Below are positions 53,839 to 64,000 of a stretch of 64,000 nt of DNA, one piece after another. The notes below the pieces were generated by a model. The model did no database searches and was not told the DNA's origin. It worked only from the letters and a program-made list of their open reading frames with translations. Position 1 is the first letter of the stretch, and every line of letters begins with the position of its first letter. This DNA is from Aquabacterium parvum (lineage in GTDB: Bacteria; Pseudomonadota; Gammaproteobacteria; Burkholderiales; Burkholderiaceae_C), in contig NZ_LFRI01000516.1 in NCBI RefSeq assembly GCF_001447195.1, positions 1 to 64,000 on the forward strand, in the 5' to 3' direction. The position numbers and the translations under genes are program-made.

Positions 53839-55077
53839 ATGCTGCCTCTTTTTGACCTGCACCTGCCAACCCTCACGCTCGTGGTGTGCGTGGTGCTGTT
53901 CACCGCCGCCTCCACCATGACGCTGGTGGGCCGAACCCAGCGCACCTACCTGGGCTACGGCTGGTGGACGACTGCGCAATGGCTCAACACGGCCGGTGCG
54001 ATCTGCCTGGTCCTCAAAGACCACCATCCGTGGTTGCTGCCCGTCAGTGTCCTGCTGACGCTGCAATGGCCTTTGACCATGCTGGGGGGGCTGCGCCAGT
54101 TCTACATCCGCAGCGATTTCCGCACCGCTGCCTGGGTCGACCTCGTGGTGCTGGCAGCTGGGGCCGGGGCCTACATGGCGATGTGGATGCACTCGCCCAA
54201 CGACCTCGGCGCGCGGGTGGCCACCTTCAGCCTGGCCAGCGTCACGGGTTATCTCTACGCCGCCTGGCTGGTGCATGGTGTTCGCCACCAGGGCCCCGGA
54301 CGCTCGGGCCCTTACCTCAAGGCAGTGGGCCTGTTCATGCTGGCGGCGGCCGTCATCCAGCTGCCACGGCTCGTTTCGGCCCTCGGCGTGTGGGGCACCC
54401 CGGTCCTCAACCCCACCCAGATCCAGCAGCCCGTGGTGCTGGTCGGCCTGGTCGCTGGCGTCATGTTCTCGGTCTACATGTGCCTGCTGTTGACCTACGA
54501 GCGCACCGAGCAAGACCTGCGTGAGTCACACCACCAGCTGCGCCTGATGGCCGACTTCGACCTGCTGACCCTCGTGCCCCACCGGCGCCATTTCCAGGAG
54601 CTGGCCACCCAGGCCCTGAGCCTGAGCACGCCCGGCAGCGCCACCCTCATGCGCTTTGACATCGACCACTTCCGGCTCTTCACCGTTGACCATGGCCACG
54701 CCGCCGGCGACGAGGCGCTGAAGTTCGTGGCTTCCTCCGCCCGCTCGTTGCTGCGCAGCCGCGACCTGATGGGGCGCCTGGGTGGTGAGGCCTTTGTGGC
54801 CCTGCTGCCCGACACCGGCGTGGCCGATGCCCTGCACGTGGCCGATCGCATGGTGCGTCATGTCGACAAGGTGCGCAGCGGCCAGCAGCGGCCCGCGCTG
54901 AGCTTGAGTTTCGGCGTGGTGCAGATCCAACCTGGCGAGTCGATCGACGAAGCCATTCACCGTGCCGACGAGGCACTGGCCGAAGCGCGCCGCCAAGGTC
55001 GCAACCAGCTGGTGCGGGCCGATGACCTGGAAGGCCGGCCGGTTTTTTCAGCCAGCCGCCCCCTTGGGCTCGATTGA
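53839..55077 (+). CDS. Membrane GGDEF protein with degenerate signature
   Basis: A 412-residue protein. Six or seven helices fill residues 1-220 (putative sensor), followed by a GGDEF domain. The signature is Gly315-Gly-Glu-Ala-Phe319, so the fourth residue, which helps catalysis and metal binding, is Ala. The opening motif [12 protein letters not shown] replaces the usual DxLTGLxNRRxF. The first metal Asp is present (MRFDIDHFR), and the inhibitory site RxxD is intact at Arg306-Asp309, exactly five residues before the signature. It may be a c-di-GMP receptor, a weak cyclase, or active with a variant site. The start is ATG 53839. Confidence 0.88.
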   Translation: MLPLFDLHLPTLTLVVCVVLFTAASTMTLVGRTQRTYLGYGWWTTAQWLNTAGAICLVLKDHHPWLLPVSVLLTLQWPLTMLGGLRQFYIRSDFRTAAWVDLVVLAAGAGAYMAMWMHSPNDLGARVATFSLASVTGYLYAAWLVHGVRHQGPGRSGPYLKAVGLFMLAAAVIQLPRLVSALGVWGTPVLNPTQIQQPVVLVGLVAGVMFSVYMCLLLTYERTEQDLRESHHQLRLMADFDLLTLVPHRRHFQELATQALSLSTPGSATLMRFDIDHFRLFTVDHGHAAGDEALKFVASSARSLLRSRDLMGRLGGEAFVALLPDTGVADALHVADRMVRHVDKVRSGQQRPALSLSFGVVQIQPGESIDEAIHRADEALAEARRQGRNQLVRADDLEGRPVFSASRPLGLD

Positions 55078-55126
55078 GTCCACCTGAGACCGCGGCAACA
55101 CCCGCCACAGCCGCGACAATTGCCGC

Positions 55127-56413
55127 ATGTCTGCATTCGACGTTGTCATCATCGGCGCTGGTGCCGCCGGGCTCTTTTGCGCCGGTGTGGCGGGCCAGCG
55201 CGGCTTGAAGGTCCTCCTGCTGGATCGCGCCCCCAAGGTTGCCGAAAAAATCCGCATCTCCGGTGGGGGCCGCTGCAACTTCACCAACCGCGATGTCGGC
55301 GTGGCCAATTTCCTGGGCGAGAACCCCGCCTTCTGCCGCTCGGCCCTGAGCGGCTACACGCCTCAGGACTTCATCGAGCTGATCGAGCGCCACGGCGTTC
55401 GCTGGCACGAGAAGCACCGAGGCCAGCTCTTTTGCGACCACCGCGCTGACGACATCATCCAGCTGCTGCTGCGCGAATGCGAGGCCGGGGGCGTGCAGCG
55501 CTGGCAACCCTGCAGGGTCGATGGCATCCGACCGCTGGGCCTTCAGGCCGAGGACGGCAGCCGCTTCGAGCTCGACACCGACCGAGGCGTGCTGCGCACC
55601 CACCAGGTCGTCGTTGCCACAGGCGGCCCCTCGATCCCCAAGATCGGTGCAACCGATGCGGGCCAGCGCTGGGCGCGCGAACTCGGCCACCGCGTCGTGC
55701 CCCTGCGCCCAGCCCTCGTGCCCCTGACCTTCGACGCAGCAACGTGGGCTCCCTTCGCCGAACTGGCCGGGCTCTCGCTCGAAGTCGTCATCGAAACGCC
55801 CACCACCGTGCCGCCGGTGCAGCGCGGCGGCAAGGCCAAGGGCCCGCACCTCGCGCGCTTCACTGAAGACCTGCTCTTCACCCACCGCGGCCTGAGCGGC
55901 CCGGGCGTGCTGCAGATCTCCAGCCACTGGCAACCGGGCCAGGCGCTCACCATCAACCTCAGCCCCGCGCATGACCTGGCAGGCGAGCTCAAGGCCGCCA
56001 AGGCTGGCTCGCGCAAGCAGCTGTCCACCGCCTGGGGCCTGGCCCTGGGCGAGGCCGTGCCGCAGCGCCTGGCCCAGACATGGCTGGCGCAAATGGCGCA
56101 AAACCTGCCCGCCCTGCAACCCCAGGCTGCGCTGGCCGAGCTCAAGGACAAGGACCTCGAAGCGCTCGGGCAAGCCGCCAACGCATGGTCCATCAGCCCG
56201 ACGGGCACCGAGGGCTACGCCAAGGCCGAGGTCACCATCGGGGGCGTGGACACCCGTGAGCTGCAGCAACAAAGCATGGAAAGCCGCCTGGTGCCCGGCC
56301 TGCACTTCATTGGCGAGGTCGTGGACATCACCGGCTGGCTGGGCGGCTACAACTTCCAGTGGGCCTGGTCCAGCGCCATGGCATGCGCCCAAGCGCTTCA
56401 GCCCGCCCCATGA
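55127..56413 (+). CDS. HI0933/YhiN-family FAD-dependent oxidoreductase
   Basis: A 428-residue flavoprotein. The N-terminal dinucleotide-binding motif is [21 protein letters not shown] (about residues 5-25), followed by the family block [21 protein letters not shown], and near the C-terminus [50 protein letters not shown] sequence. The family (HI0933, YhiN, BaiN) is widespread; its substrate is mostly unknown. It lies 49 bp after the GGDEF gene and 19 bp before ubiE on the same strand. Confidence 0.92.
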   Translation: MSAFDVVIIGAGAAGLFCAGVAGQRGLKVLLLDRAPKVAEKIRISGGGRCNFTNRDVGVANFLGENPAFCRSALSGYTPQDFIELIERHGVRWHEKHRGQLFCDHRADDIIQLLLRECEAGGVQRWQPCRVDGIRPLGLQAEDGSRFELDTDRGVLRTHQVVVATGGPSIPKIGATDAGQRWARELGHRVVPLRPALVPLTFDAATWAPFAELAGLSLEVVIETPTTVPPVQRGGKAKGPHLARFTEDLLFTHRGLSGPGVLQISSHWQPGQALTINLSPAHDLAGELKAAKAGSRKQLSTAWGLALGEAVPQRLAQTWLAQMAQNLPALQPQAALAELKDKDLEALGQAANAWSISPTGTEGYAKAEVTIGGVDTRELQQQSMESRLVPGLHFIGEVVDITGWLGGYNFQWAWSSAMACAQALQPAP

Positions 56414-56432
56414 ACGTTTAAGATGCGCCCCC

Positions 56433-57164
56433 ATGAGCTCCACGCATTTCGGTTTCCAGCAAGTTGACGAGTCCCAGAAGGCCCAGCGCGTGCGCGGCGT
56501 CTTCGATTCGGTGGCCAACAAGTACGACGTCATGAACGACCTGATGTCGATGGGCCTGCATCGCCTCTGGAAGGCTTACGCCATCGCCGCCAGCGGCGTG
56601 CGCGAAGGCAACAAGGTGCTCGACATCGCCGGCGGCACGGGTGACCTGGCCGAGTCCTTCGCCGCCCGCGTCGGCCCCACCGGCACGGTCGTGCACACCG
56701 ACATCAACGAAGCCATGCTGAGCACCGGCCGCGACCGCCTGCTCAACAAGGGCCTGGCGCTGCCCACCACGCTGTGCGACGCCGAGAAGCTGCCCTTCCC
56801 GGCCGAGACCTTCGACATCGTCACCGTGGCCTTCGGCCTGCGCAACATGACGCACAAGGACGCAGCCCTGGCCGAGATGTGCCGAGTGCTCAAGCCGGGC
56901 GGCCGCCTGCTGGTGCTGGAGTTCTCGAAAGTGGCCAAGCCGCTCGAGAAGGCCTACGACTGGTACTCGTTCAAGGTCCTGCCGCGCCTGGGCCAACTGG
57001 TGGCCGGTGACGCCGCCAGTTACCAGTACCTGGCCGAGTCCATCCGCATGCACCCAGACCAGGCCACGCTCAAGGCCATGATGAAGACCGCCGGCTTCGG
57101 CCACGTCGATGTGCACAACATGACCGGCGGTGTCGTGGCCCTGCACCTGGGCATCAAGTGCTGA
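56433..57164 (+). CDS. ubiE: Ubiquinone/menaquinone biosynthesis C-methyltransferase
   Basis: A 243-residue SAM-dependent enzyme that C-methylates the quinone ring intermediates. The family blocks are [24 protein letters not shown], the SAM site [12 protein letters not shown], and [33 protein letters not shown]. The start is ATG 56433 ([20 protein letters not shown]); the frame extends far upstream through the flavoprotein gene but that part is antisense-free noise. Length equals the family norm. Confidence 0.96.
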   Translation: MSSTHFGFQQVDESQKAQRVRGVFDSVANKYDVMNDLMSMGLHRLWKAYAIAASGVREGNKVLDIAGGTGDLAESFAARVGPTGTVVHTDINEAMLSTGRDRLLNKGLALPTTLCDAEKLPFPAETFDIVTVAFGLRNMTHKDAALAEMCRVLKPGGRLLVLEFSKVAKPLEKAYDWYSFKVLPRLGQLVAGDAASYQYLAESIRMHPDQATLKAMMKTAGFGHVDVHNMTGGVVALHLGIKC

Positions 57165-57254
57165 TTTGAGCGCAGGCGCATCTGCCCGACGTTTGACGGC
57201 GCGCGGTGACGGGGCTCGTTATCATTGGCGAGCCTGTCCCATTGGCCCATCAGC

Positions 57255-58106
57255 ATGTCCGAAAACAAGATGCGCGCGACTCGGCCCCGCCGGCAAGCGC
57301 CCTCCCCTGCGGTCGACGAATTCACCGTTGAAACGCTGTCCGAGCGCACCGGCGTGAGTGTGCGCAACGTGCGCGCCTACCAGACTGCCGGCCTGATGCC
57401 CCCGCCTCGCCTGCAAGGCCGCACGGCGATCTACAACGCCGAGCACCTGGGCAAGCTCGAACTCATCCGGGAGTTGCGCAAGCAGGGCTTCAAACTCGAC
57501 ACCATCAAGGACATGCTCACGGGCACGCCCGATGGCGCCTGGAGCGAGTACTCGCTGGTCAGCCACCTGTTCTCCACCACGTTTTTCACCGTCGAGAAGC
57601 CTTTGCGCAAGGCGCTGTCCGAGATGGCATCGCACTGGGCGCAGCCCGCGACCCAGCAGCAAAAGGACAGGCTCAGCGAAAACGGCCTGTACCGACGCGT
57701 CGGTCCAGACGAGGTGGAAATGCTCTCGCCCGCACTCGAGCGCATCGGCATCCAGCTGGCCGAGCTCGACGTGCCCCTGAACACCGTGCTCGATCTTCAG
57801 GATGAGCTCATTCGGCACAGTCGCTCGATCGCGCGGGCCTACGTGGAGCAGTTGTTCATCGCGATGGTGCGCACGGTCACTGAAAACCATGCCATGCGTG
57901 GGGCGCCACCATCGACCAGTGAAGCCGCTGCCGTCGGCGTTGACCTGCGACTGGCAGAGGCGATCAAGGGCCTGTTCGAGCGCCTGCGCCCTTTGGCCAT
58001 TGGTTCGGTGAGCGCCGCATTCCCGGTGGTGCTCCAACAGGAGTTCGATCGCGCCATCCAGATGCAGCTCGATCAGGCTCGCCCCCCGAACGCATCAGGC
58101 AACTGA
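57255..58106 (+). CDS. MerR-family transcriptional regulator
   Basis: A 283-residue regulator. The MerR helix-turn-helix lies at about residues 20-85 (VETLSERTGVSVRNVRAYQTAGLMPPPRLQGRTAIYNAEHLGKLELIRELRKQGFKLDTIKDML). The long C-terminal part (about 100-283) is helical and has no metal-binding Cys pair, so an organic ligand or protein signal is more likely than a metal. The start is ATG 57255 (MSENKMRATRPRR); the listed frame has 10 extra codons upstream. No target gene is obvious. Confidence 0.88.
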   Translation: MSENKMRATRPRRQAPSPAVDEFTVETLSERTGVSVRNVRAYQTAGLMPPPRLQGRTAIYNAEHLGKLELIRELRKQGFKLDTIKDMLTGTPDGAWSEYSLVSHLFSTTFFTVEKPLRKALSEMASHWAQPATQQQKDRLSENGLYRRVGPDEVEMLSPALERIGIQLAELDVPLNTVLDLQDELIRHSRSIARAYVEQLFIAMVRTVTENHAMRGAPPSTSEAAAVGVDLRLAEAIKGLFERLRPLAIGSVSAAFPVVLQQEFDRAIQMQLDQARPPNASGN

Positions 58107-58223
58107 AGGACTGGCCAACTCGGCCGCCGTCGCGGCTGATCAAGCCACCGATGGCTCCGCTCACGCCAAGCGCCCAGACACAGATCCGGGTGACACACGA
58201 AAAACACCGCGCAAAAACACGAA

Positions 58224-58249
58224 AGGGCCAGAAGTTTCCTTCTGGCCCT
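58224..58249 (-). terminator. Terminator of tRNA-Pro
   Basis: AGGGCCAGAA and TTCTGGCCCT form a perfect 10-bp stem with a 6-nt loop. On the minus strand TTTCGTGTTTTTG follows, 10 bp after the tRNA end. It could also serve the MerR gene from the other side. Confidence 0.75.
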
Positions 58250-58259
58250 CGTGATTTCT

Positions 58260-58337
<78 letters not shown>

Positions 58338-58392
58338 CAAGAATTAGACTATAGCATGTTTTTTGCCGTCATTTCAAGCCGAACGCCTGCAT

Positions 58393-58914
58393 TCACGACA
58401 GCAGGTCGCGAATCGACAACAAGGAAACACGCAGGCTGGCGGCAGCCTCGGGAGACAGCTTGGACAGGTCTGGCAGCTCGGGCGCGAGGAAGGCCGACTC
58501 GGCCATGACGGACGGGGACGCCTGCAAAGCACGCGACGCCATCAGCACACCGCCACCGGCCAGGCGCTCGGACGCGATCAAGGCGGAGGACGGAGGCAGC
58601 GCATCGGGCAAGGCCAGCTCGTCGTCCTCGACCTCGGTGCGTGCAGCATGCCCCAACTCGGTCAGGCGGTTGCGAGCACCGCTGATCGTGAAGCCCTGCT
58701 CGTACAGCAGCTCGCGGATGCGGCGAATCAGCAGCACCTCGTGATGCTGGTAGTAACGGCGGTTGCCCCGCCGCTTCATGGGTTTGAGCTGCACGAACTC
58801 CTGCTCCCAATAACGGAGCACATACGGCTTCACGCGGCACAACTCGCTGACCTCACCGATGGTGAAGTAGCGCTTGGCCGGGATCGGCGGTAGGTCGTGG
58901 CTGGTTCGGTCCAT
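58393..58914 (-). CDS. MerR-family regulator downstream of ihfA
   Basis: A 173-residue regulator. The helix-turn-helix is at about residues 15-85 ([71 protein letters not shown]), close to MlrA-like MerR proteins. The remainder is low-complexity Ala/Ser-rich and lacks a ligand-binding domain. The start is ATG 58914 ([12 protein letters not shown]); the frame up to 58962 lies in a hairpin. It is conserved next to ihfA in this order, but its target is not known. Confidence 0.9.
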   Translation of the reverse strand: MDRTSHDLPPIPAKRYFTIGEVSELCRVKPYVLRYWEQEFVQLKPMKRRGNRRYYQHHEVLLIRRIRELLYEQGFTISGARNRLTELGHAARTEVEDDELALPDALPPSSALIASERLAGGGVLMASRALQASPSVMAESAFLAPELPDLSKLSPEAAASLRVSLLSIRDLLS

Positions 58915-58942
58915 GTTCCCTGCTGCTGAAGGACGCAAAAGC

Positions 58943-58977
58943 AAAAAAGCCTGTCGGATCAATCAGATTCCGACAGG
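58943..58977 (-). terminator. Terminator between ihfA and merR-type gene
   Basis: CCTGTCGGA and TCCGACAGG form a 9-bp stem with a 10-nt loop, followed on the minus strand by GCTTTTTTGC, 11 bp after the ihfA stop. Confidence 0.75.
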
Positions 58978-58987
58978 ACCTCAAACT

Positions 58988-59347
58988 TTACTCCAAGTCG
59001 TCACCAACGGGAATGTCACCTTGCACCATGCCCTTGAGCTTGGCGCTGGCGTGAAAGGTCACCACCTGGCGGGCCTTGATGGGGATGGCCTCGCCTGTTC
59101 GCGGGTTGCGCCCGGGGCGAGGCGCCTTCTGACGGATCTGGAAGTTGCCGAATCCCGACAGCTTCACGTCGGTGCCCTGCACCAGCGTGTCGTTGATCAG
59201 CTCGAAGAAGGCCTCGACCATGTCCTTGGACTCGCGCTTGTTCAGGCCAAGCCGCTCGAACAGCAGCTCGGACAGCTCGGCCTTGGTCAGCGTGGGCGTC
59301 TCGATGGTCGGCAACAGCACCGTCAGGTCGCTGATCTTGTCGTTCAT
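58988..59347 (-). CDS. ihfA: Integration host factor alpha subunit
   Basis: A 119-residue HU/IHF-fold DNA-bending protein. The typical blocks are [36 protein letters not shown] and the DNA-minor-groove arm [30 protein letters not shown]. It has about 17 extra N-terminal residues compared with E. coli IHF-alpha. It pairs with IhfB encoded elsewhere. IHF also assists sigma54 promoters such as the one at glnA. It follows pheT by 25 bp, the normal pheT-ihfA order. Confidence 0.96.
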   Translation of the reverse strand: MNDKISDLTVLLPTIETPTLTKAELSELLFERLGLNKRESKDMVEAFFELINDTLVQGTDVKLSGFGNFQIRQKAPRPGRNPRTGEAIPIKARQVVTFHASAKLKGMVQGDIPVGDDLE

Positions 59348-59372
59348 GCGTGGTCTCTCCCCTTCTCACGCC

Positions 59373-61802
59373 TCAGGCGCGCACGCGCGCACCCACCTTG
59401 TCGGCCAGATTCTGCAACACGGATTGCACGGCGGCTTCGATGCGCTCGTCGTTGAGCGTCTGCTCGTCGTCGCGCAGCTCGATGCGCACGGCCAGGCTGC
59501 GCTCGTCTTCGGCGATGCCGGCCACGGCTTGCTTGGGCTTGTAGATGTCGAACAGGCGAGCGCCGCGCACCAGGCCATCGGTCGTTGCCGACAGGATGGC
59601 ACCGATCAGGTCGTCGTGCGCGGTGCGGTCGTTGACCACCAGCGCCAGATCGCGGAAGACCGACTGCATGCGAGGCACGCTGGTGAAGCTCGGCACGGAG
59701 CGCTGCACCAGCGCGTCGGCATCGAGTTCGAACAGCACGGGGGCCTGAGGCAGGTCATAAGCCTGACGCCACTTGGGGTGCAACTCGCCCACGAAACCCA
59801 CGGCCCGGCCAGCGACCATCACCTGCGCGCAACGGCCAGGGTGGAAGGCCGGGTGCTCTGCAGCCACAAAGCTGGCCTGCAGCGGCGCCAGCAGCGACTC
59901 GACATCGCCCTTGACGTCGAAGAAATCGACCTGGCGCGCGGTCTGCCCCCATTGCAGCGCATCGGCCGGGCCATAAGCCAGGCCAGCCACGCGCACGGGC
60001 TGATCGAAACCAGCGACCGTCTGCATGCCATCGGCGACCGAAGCGTCGCGGCGGAACACGCGTCCCACCTCGAACAGGCGCACGCGGTCGGCCTTGCGGG
60101 CCAGGTTCGTGCGCAGCACCTCGACCAGGCTGCCGATCAGCGACGAGCGCATCACCGACAGCTGGCTGGCAATCGGGTTGAGCAGCTGGATGGGGTTGGC
60201 GTTGCCGGCGAAATCGGCTTCCCAGCGGGCTTCGACAAAGCTGAAGGTGATGGCTTCCTGGTAGCCACGAGCGGCCACGGCACGGCGCACGGCGTACAGG
60301 CCACGGCGCGCCTCGGGGCGCACCTCGGAGACCACCGGGGCCTTGGGCGCGCGGCGCGGCAGCTTGTCAAAACCGATGACGCGCACCACCTCTTCGATCA
60401 GGTCCTCTTCGATCTGGATGTCGAAGCGCCAGCTCGGCGGGGTCACGATGAGGTGGGTGTCGTCGCCCTGGGCCTGCGTGCCGTAAGGCAGATCCAGGCG
60501 TTGGAACACGGCCTGCACCTCGGCCAGGCTCACCGGCATGCCGATGACGCGCTGGGCGCGCGACAGGCGCAGCGTCACGGGCTTGCGCTCGGGCAGGTGC
60601 ACCTTCTGGTCGTCGAGCGGGCCGGCTTCGCCACCGCAGATGTCGAGGATCAGTTGGGTGATGCGCTCGATGTGCTGCGCGGTGGGAGCCGGGTCCACGC
60701 CACGCTCGTAGCGGTGCGAGGCGTCGGTCGAGAAGTTGTAGCGGCGTGCGCGGCCGGCGATGGCCTTGGGCCACCAGAAGGCCGCTTCCAGGTAGACGTT
60801 GCGGGTGTCGTCGCTCACGGCGGTGGCGTCGCCACCCATGATGCCAGCCAGCGATTCGACCTGGCTGCCATCGGCGATCACGCCCACCTGCTCGTCGAGC
60901 GTGATGGTGTTGCCGTTGAGCAGCTTGAGCTGCTCGCCCGCACGCGCCCAACGCACGCTCAGCTCGCCCTGGATCTTGTCCAGGTCGAACACGTGCGAGG
61001 GCTGGCCCAGCTCGAACATCACGTAATTGGAGATGTCGACCAGGGCCGACACCGAACGCTGGCCGCAACGGGCCAGGCGCTCAACCATCCAGGCCGGAGT
61101 CTTCGCTCGGGGGTTGACGCCACGGATCACGCGGCCACCGAAGCGACCGCACAAATCTGCGGCCTCGACGTTGACCTTCAGGCGATCGTCGATGGTGGGC
61201 TTGACGGGCTCGCTGGCCGGCAGGTGCAGCGGGGCATCGGTCAGGGCAGACACCTCGCGGGCCACGCCCGCCACGCTCAGGCAGTGCGCCAGGTTGGGCG
61301 TGAGCTTGAGCGTGAACAGCGTGTCGTCGAGCTGGAGGTGCTCGCGGATGCTGACACCCACCGGCGCGTCGTCGGCCAGGATGTGCAGGCCATTGGACTC
61401 ATCGGAGACGCCCAACTCCTTGGCCGAGCACAGCATGCCGAAGCTTTCCACGCCACGCAGCTTGCCCTTCTTGATCGCGAAAGGCTTGCCATCTGCACCC
61501 GGGGGCAGCTCGGCGCCCACCGTCGCGCAAGGCACCTTGATGCCCGGGCGCACGTTCGGCGCGCCGCAAACGATCTGCAGCACCTCGCCCGTGCCCGCGT
61601 CCACCTTGCACACGTTCAGGCGGTCGGCGTCCGGGTGCTTGGCGACTTCCAGCACCTGGGCCACGACCACGCCCGTGAAGTGCGGCGCCACCGGCTGCAG
61701 CTCTTCGACCTCCAGGCCAGCCATGGTCAGCAGGTCAGCCAGTTGCTGCGTGCTCAGATCGGGGTTGCAGAAGTTGCGCAACCAGGACTCGGGGAATTGC
61801 AT
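59373..61802 (-). CDS. pheT: Phenylalanine-tRNA ligase beta subunit
   Basis: An 809-residue subunit of the alpha2-beta2 PheRS. Seen in order: the tRNA-binding (EMAP-like) domain ([25 protein letters not shown], about residues 45-70), B3/B4 editing domains ([21 protein letters not shown]), B5 domain, the catalytic-like core, and the ferredoxin-fold anticodon-binding domain at the end ([25 protein letters not shown]). Length is normal. It is separated from pheS by an alcohol dehydrogenase gene, which is unusual. Confidence 0.97.
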   Translation of the reverse strand: MQFPESWLRNFCNPDLSTQQLADLLTMAGLEVEELQPVAPHFTGVVVAQVLEVAKHPDADRLNVCKVDAGTGEVLQIVCGAPNVRPGIKVPCATVGAELPPGADGKPFAIKKGKLRGVESFGMLCSAKELGVSDESNGLHILADDAPVGVSIREHLQLDDTLFTLKLTPNLAHCLSVAGVAREVSALTDAPLHLPASEPVKPTIDDRLKVNVEAADLCGRFGGRVIRGVNPRAKTPAWMVERLARCGQRSVSALVDISNYVMFELGQPSHVFDLDKIQGELSVRWARAGEQLKLLNGNTITLDEQVGVIADGSQVESLAGIMGGDATAVSDDTRNVYLEAAFWWPKAIAGRARRYNFSTDASHRYERGVDPAPTAQHIERITQLILDICGGEAGPLDDQKVHLPERKPVTLRLSRAQRVIGMPVSLAEVQAVFQRLDLPYGTQAQGDDTHLIVTPPSWRFDIQIEEDLIEEVVRVIGFDKLPRRAPKAPVVSEVRPEARRGLYAVRRAVAARGYQEAITFSFVEARWEADFAGNANPIQLLNPIASQLSVMRSSLIGSLVEVLRTNLARKADRVRLFEVGRVFRRDASVADGMQTVAGFDQPVRVAGLAYGPADALQWGQTARQVDFFDVKGDVESLLAPLQASFVAAEHPAFHPGRCAQVMVAGRAVGFVGELHPKWRQAYDLPQAPVLFELDADALVQRSVPSFTSVPRMQSVFRDLALVVNDRTAHDDLIGAILSATTDGLVRGARLFDIYKPKQAVAGIAEDERSLAVRIELRDDEQTLNDERIEAAVQSVLQNLADKVGARVRA

Positions 61803-61822
61803 GGAAAGGGATCCTCGGGGAT

Positions 61823-62860
61823 TCAGTTCTGATCGGCGTCCAGGACCACGCGGTAGCGGGCCTTTCCGGCGCGCAGGTGGTCGAGGGCCTCATTGATTCG
61901 GCTCATCGGGAAGTGTTCGGTCTGCGGCTCGATGCCATGGCGCGCCGCAAAGGCCAGCATGGTGTCGATGTCCTGGCGTGAGCCGGTGGGCGAGCCCGAC
62001 ACGCTGCGCTGCCCGCCGATCAGCGGGAAGGCCTCGACCTCCATGGGCTGCGGCAGGATGCCCACCAGGTGCAAGCGGCCGTTGGGCGCCAACGTGGACA
62101 TCAGCGCCTTCCAGTTCAGCATGACGTTGACGGTGACCAGCACCATGTCGAGCTGGCCCGCGATGGCCTTCATCGACTTCGGGTCGGTGCTGGAGACCAC
62201 GCGGTGCGCACCCAACTGCAGCGCCTCGTCGCGCTTGGACTCGCTCGACGTGAAGGCCGTGACCTCGCAGCCCCAGGCCCGTGCGAACTTCAGCGCCAGG
62301 TGCCCCAGGCCGCCGATGCCGACCACGCCCACGCGGTGCACGGGCTTGATGTCGAAGTTCAGGAAGGGCGAGAACACCGTGATGCCACCACACAGCAGCG
62401 GGCCGGCTTTGGCCGGATCCAGGCCTTCGGGGATCGGGCTGACCCACAGCCAATGCGCGCGCACCTTTTCGGCGAAACCACCATGGTGGCCCACGATGGT
62501 GGCGACGCCAGCGCGGCACAGCTGCGGCTGGCCGCTCAGGCAGCTCGGGCAGGTCTGGCAGCTCACCGACATCCAGCCCAGGCCCACTTTCTGGCCCAGC
62601 TTGAGGCCCTTGGCGCGCTCGCCCAGGCCCACCACCGTGCCCACCACCTCGTGGCCACCGACGATCGGGTAGGCAGAAAAACCCCACTCGTTGTCGATCA
62701 GCGAGAGGTCGGAGTGGCACAGGCCACAGTGCTCGACGCGGATCTCGACCTCTTCGGCGCCCAGAGGACCCGGGTCGTACGAAAACGGCACGACGGGTTT
62801 GGCAGCTTCTTGAGCAGCCCAGGCCTGGATCGTGGTGGGGCTCGTGGCGGTGGTGGTCAT
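61823..62860 (-). CDS. Zinc-dependent NAD(P) alcohol dehydrogenase (YahK/CAD type)
   Basis: A 345-residue medium-chain dehydrogenase. Catalytic zinc ligands are in [12 protein letters not shown] and GGHEVVG; the structural zinc loop is [15 protein letters not shown]. The cofactor motif is [17 protein letters not shown], followed by SSESKRDEA, which suggests NADPH preference. The pattern matches the cinnamyl/broad-specificity aldehyde reductase branch (YahK, AdhC). GAGGAT precedes ATG 62860. It lies between pheS and pheT in the same direction, behind a strong hairpin, and begins 90 bp after pheS and ends 20 bp before pheT. Confidence 0.94.
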   Translation of the reverse strand: MTTTATSPTTIQAWAAQEAAKPVVPFSYDPGPLGAEEVEIRVEHCGLCHSDLSLIDNEWGFSAYPIVGGHEVVGTVVGLGERAKGLKLGQKVGLGWMSVSCQTCPSCLSGQPQLCRAGVATIVGHHGGFAEKVRAHWLWVSPIPEGLDPAKAGPLLCGGITVFSPFLNFDIKPVHRVGVVGIGGLGHLALKFARAWGCEVTAFTSSESKRDEALQLGAHRVVSSTDPKSMKAIAGQLDMVLVTVNVMLNWKALMSTLAPNGRLHLVGILPQPMEVEAFPLIGGQRSVSGSPTGSRQDIDTMLAFAARHGIEPQTEHFPMSRINEALDHLRAGKARYRVVLDADQN

Positions 62861-62918
62861 GCGGGCATCCTCATCAGACTGGGTTGAGACATTGACACGC
62901 AGTTCGCAGCGATCACAA

Positions 62919-62941
62919 CGAGGACAGGCGCCCTGTCCTCG
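62919..62941 (-). terminator. Strong hairpin after pheS
   Basis: CGAGGACAGG and CCTGTCCTCG make a perfect 10-bp stem with a 3-nt loop 9 bp after the pheS stop. The following TTGTG is a weak T tract, so it may terminate partially or stabilise the 3' end. Confidence 0.6.
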
Positions 62942-62950
62942 CTCGAGCGA

Positions 62951-64000
62951 TCACTGAAACTGCTGCAGGAAACGCAAATCGCCTTCGTAGAACAGGCGCA
63001 GGTCGTTCACACCATAGCGCAGCATGGTGAGCCGATCCGGGCCCAGGCCAAAGGCAAAGCCAATGTACTGCTCCGGGTCCAGGCCGAAGTTGCGGACCAC
63101 GTTCGGGTGCACCTGGCCGGCGCCACCCACTTCCAGCCAGCGGCCCTTGAGCGGGCCAGAGGCAAAAGCGATGTCCACCTCGGCCGAAGGCTCGGTGAAC
63201 GGGAAAAAGGACGGGCGGAAGCGGATGTCGAGCTCGTCCGTCTCGAAGAAGGTGCTGAAGAAATCGCCCAGCACGGCCTTCAGGTCAGTGAAGCTCACGC
63301 TCTCGCCGATCCACAGGCCTTCGCACTGGTGGAACATCGGCGAATGGGTGGCGTCGCTGTCGACACGGTAGGTGCGGCCCGGTGCGATCACGCGGATCTC
63401 GGGGATGCGCTCGCCACGGGCCAGTTGCTCGGCGTGGTCCTGCACATGTTGCATGGCGTAGCGCACCTGCATCGGGCTGGTGTGCGTGCGCAGCAGGTGA
63501 CCGCCTTCGACGTAGAAGGTGTCGTGCATGGAGCGCGCGGGGTGGTCTTCCGGCGTGTTCAGCGCGGTGAAGTTGTGCCAGTCGCCTTCGATCTCGGGGC
63601 CGTCGGCCACGGCGAAGCCCATCGAGCCGAAGATGCCTTCGATGCGCTCGATGCTCAGCGACACGGGGTGCAGGCCGCCCTCGCCACGGCGACGCCCCGG
63701 CAGGCTCACGTCCAGCGATTCGGCGCGCAACTGCTGCGCGAGTTCGGCATCGGCCAAGGCCTGCCTGCGCGCATTGAGCAGCGCTTCAACCTGTTGCTTG
63801 GCCTGGTTGATGGCCGCGCCGCGGGTCTTCTTGTCTTCGGGGCTCAGGGCCGCCATGCCCTTGAGCAGATCGGTGAGCGAGCCCGACTTGCCCAGGAACC
63901 GGGCTTTGGCGTTTTCGAGGTCAGCAGGCGTGGCGGCGGCGTCGAACGCGGACTGTGCCGATTGCACCAGGGTCTGCAGGTCGCTGGACGAGTCGTTCAT
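62951..64000 (-). CDS. pheS: Phenylalanine-tRNA ligase alpha subunit
   Basis: A 349-residue catalytic subunit. The N-terminal coiled coil (about residues 1-90) binds tRNA; the class II core shows motif 2 ([25 protein letters not shown] and [27 protein letters not shown]) and motif 3 ([26 protein letters not shown]). The ATG is the last three bases of the window, and the protein length matches the family, so the gene is probably complete, although its promoter lies outside. Confidence 0.97.
   Translation of the reverse strand: MNDSSSDLQTLVQSAQSAFDAAATPADLENAKARFLGKSGSLTDLLKGMAALSPEDKKTRGAAINQAKQQVEALLNARRQALADAELAQQLRAESLDVSLPGRRRGEGGLHPVSLSIERIEGIFGSMGFAVADGPEIEGDWHNFTALNTPEDHPARSMHDTFYVEGGHLLRTHTSPMQVRYAMQHVQDHAEQLARGERIPEIRVIAPGRTYRVDSDATHSPMFHQCEGLWIGESVSFTDLKAVLGDFFSTFFETDELDIRFRPSFFPFTEPSAEVDIAFASGPLKGRWLEVGGAGQVHPNVVRNFGLDPEQYIGFAFGLGPDRLTMLRYGVNDLRLFYEGDLRFLQQFQ

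Noticed and set aside
54680-56533. Minus-strand open frame of 617 codons
   Set aside because: It is antisense to the GGDEF, YhiN-type and ubiE genes, all of which have convincing domains.
59145-61832. Plus-strand open frame of 895 codons
   Set aside because: It is antisense to pheT and ihfA; the protein is His/Leu/Gln-rich without domains. Long antisense frames are expected at this GC content.

Overview
The window is chromosomal DNA of a high-GC betaproteobacterium of the order Burkholderiales. The evidence is the gene order tRNA-Leu/tig/clpP/clpX/lon, the set pheS...pheT/ihfA/merR/tRNA-Pro, glnA next to ntrB/ntrC, psd/pssA/leuA, and a short H-NS protein of the betaproteobacterial type. The genus cannot be fixed from sequence reading alone (a Comamonadaceae/Leptothrix-like lineage is my guess). 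No rRNA, CRISPR array, prophage or recognisable transposase gene is present.

Layout. 1-2190 is the least ordinary part: GC-rich repeat DNA (hairpin repeats, a 21-bp tandem repeat, G-rich runs) surrounds an AT-richer island carrying one unrecognised gene. Two inverted, diverged copies of a ~90-bp repeat flank the island. 2194-11185 (minus) is a six-gene operon with 4-bp start/stop overlaps: a SPINDLY/OGT-type (GT41) glycosyltransferase, a complete type I secretion system (ABC exporter, membrane-fusion protein, TolC-like channel), a GT4 glycosyltransferase and an FkbM-like methyltransferase. I read it as a machine that glycosylates and exports a surface protein whose gene is not in the window. 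11312-12311 holds five tRNAs: two copies of a tRNA-Gly/tRNA-Cys unit, each with its own promoter and terminator, and an oppositely oriented tRNA-Leu between them. 12328-18582 is the proteostasis block lon, clpX, clpP, tig, tRNA-Leu. 18734-23258 is an RND efflux pair with a promoter that carries a perfect 18-bp TetR-type operator.

23338-29254: a degenerate squalene/phytoene-synthase-like protein, a TIGR03790-like exported protein, an IclR regulator, a PBP7-type endopeptidase with a histone-H1-like basic extension, and leuA. 29337-33143: pssA, psd, an MscS channel and an HDAC-like amidohydrolase, in one overlapping operon. 33192-38720 (plus): MoxR ATPase, DUF58 protein, TgpA-like transglutaminase and lytic transglycosylase. 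38886-42700: H-NS protein, a two-domain M16 protease and a glycine-zipper lipoprotein.

42797-47970 is the nitrogen-control region: glnA with a readable sigma54 promoter and an NtrC enhancer, a small coiled-coil exported protein, ntrB and ntrC. 47983-53720 is a string of mostly envelope-related minus-strand genes (molybdopterin-domain protein, EI24 membrane protein, fatty-acid hydroxylase family protein, polysaccharide deacetylase, YVTN beta-propeller protein, AIM24-like protein). 53839-58106 (plus): a GGDEF protein with a damaged signature but intact I-site, a YhiN-type flavoprotein, ubiE and a MerR regulator. 58260-64000 (minus): tRNA-Pro, a second MerR regulator, ihfA, pheT, a zinc alcohol dehydrogenase that interrupts the normally contiguous pheST pair, and pheS, whose start codon is the last base of the window.
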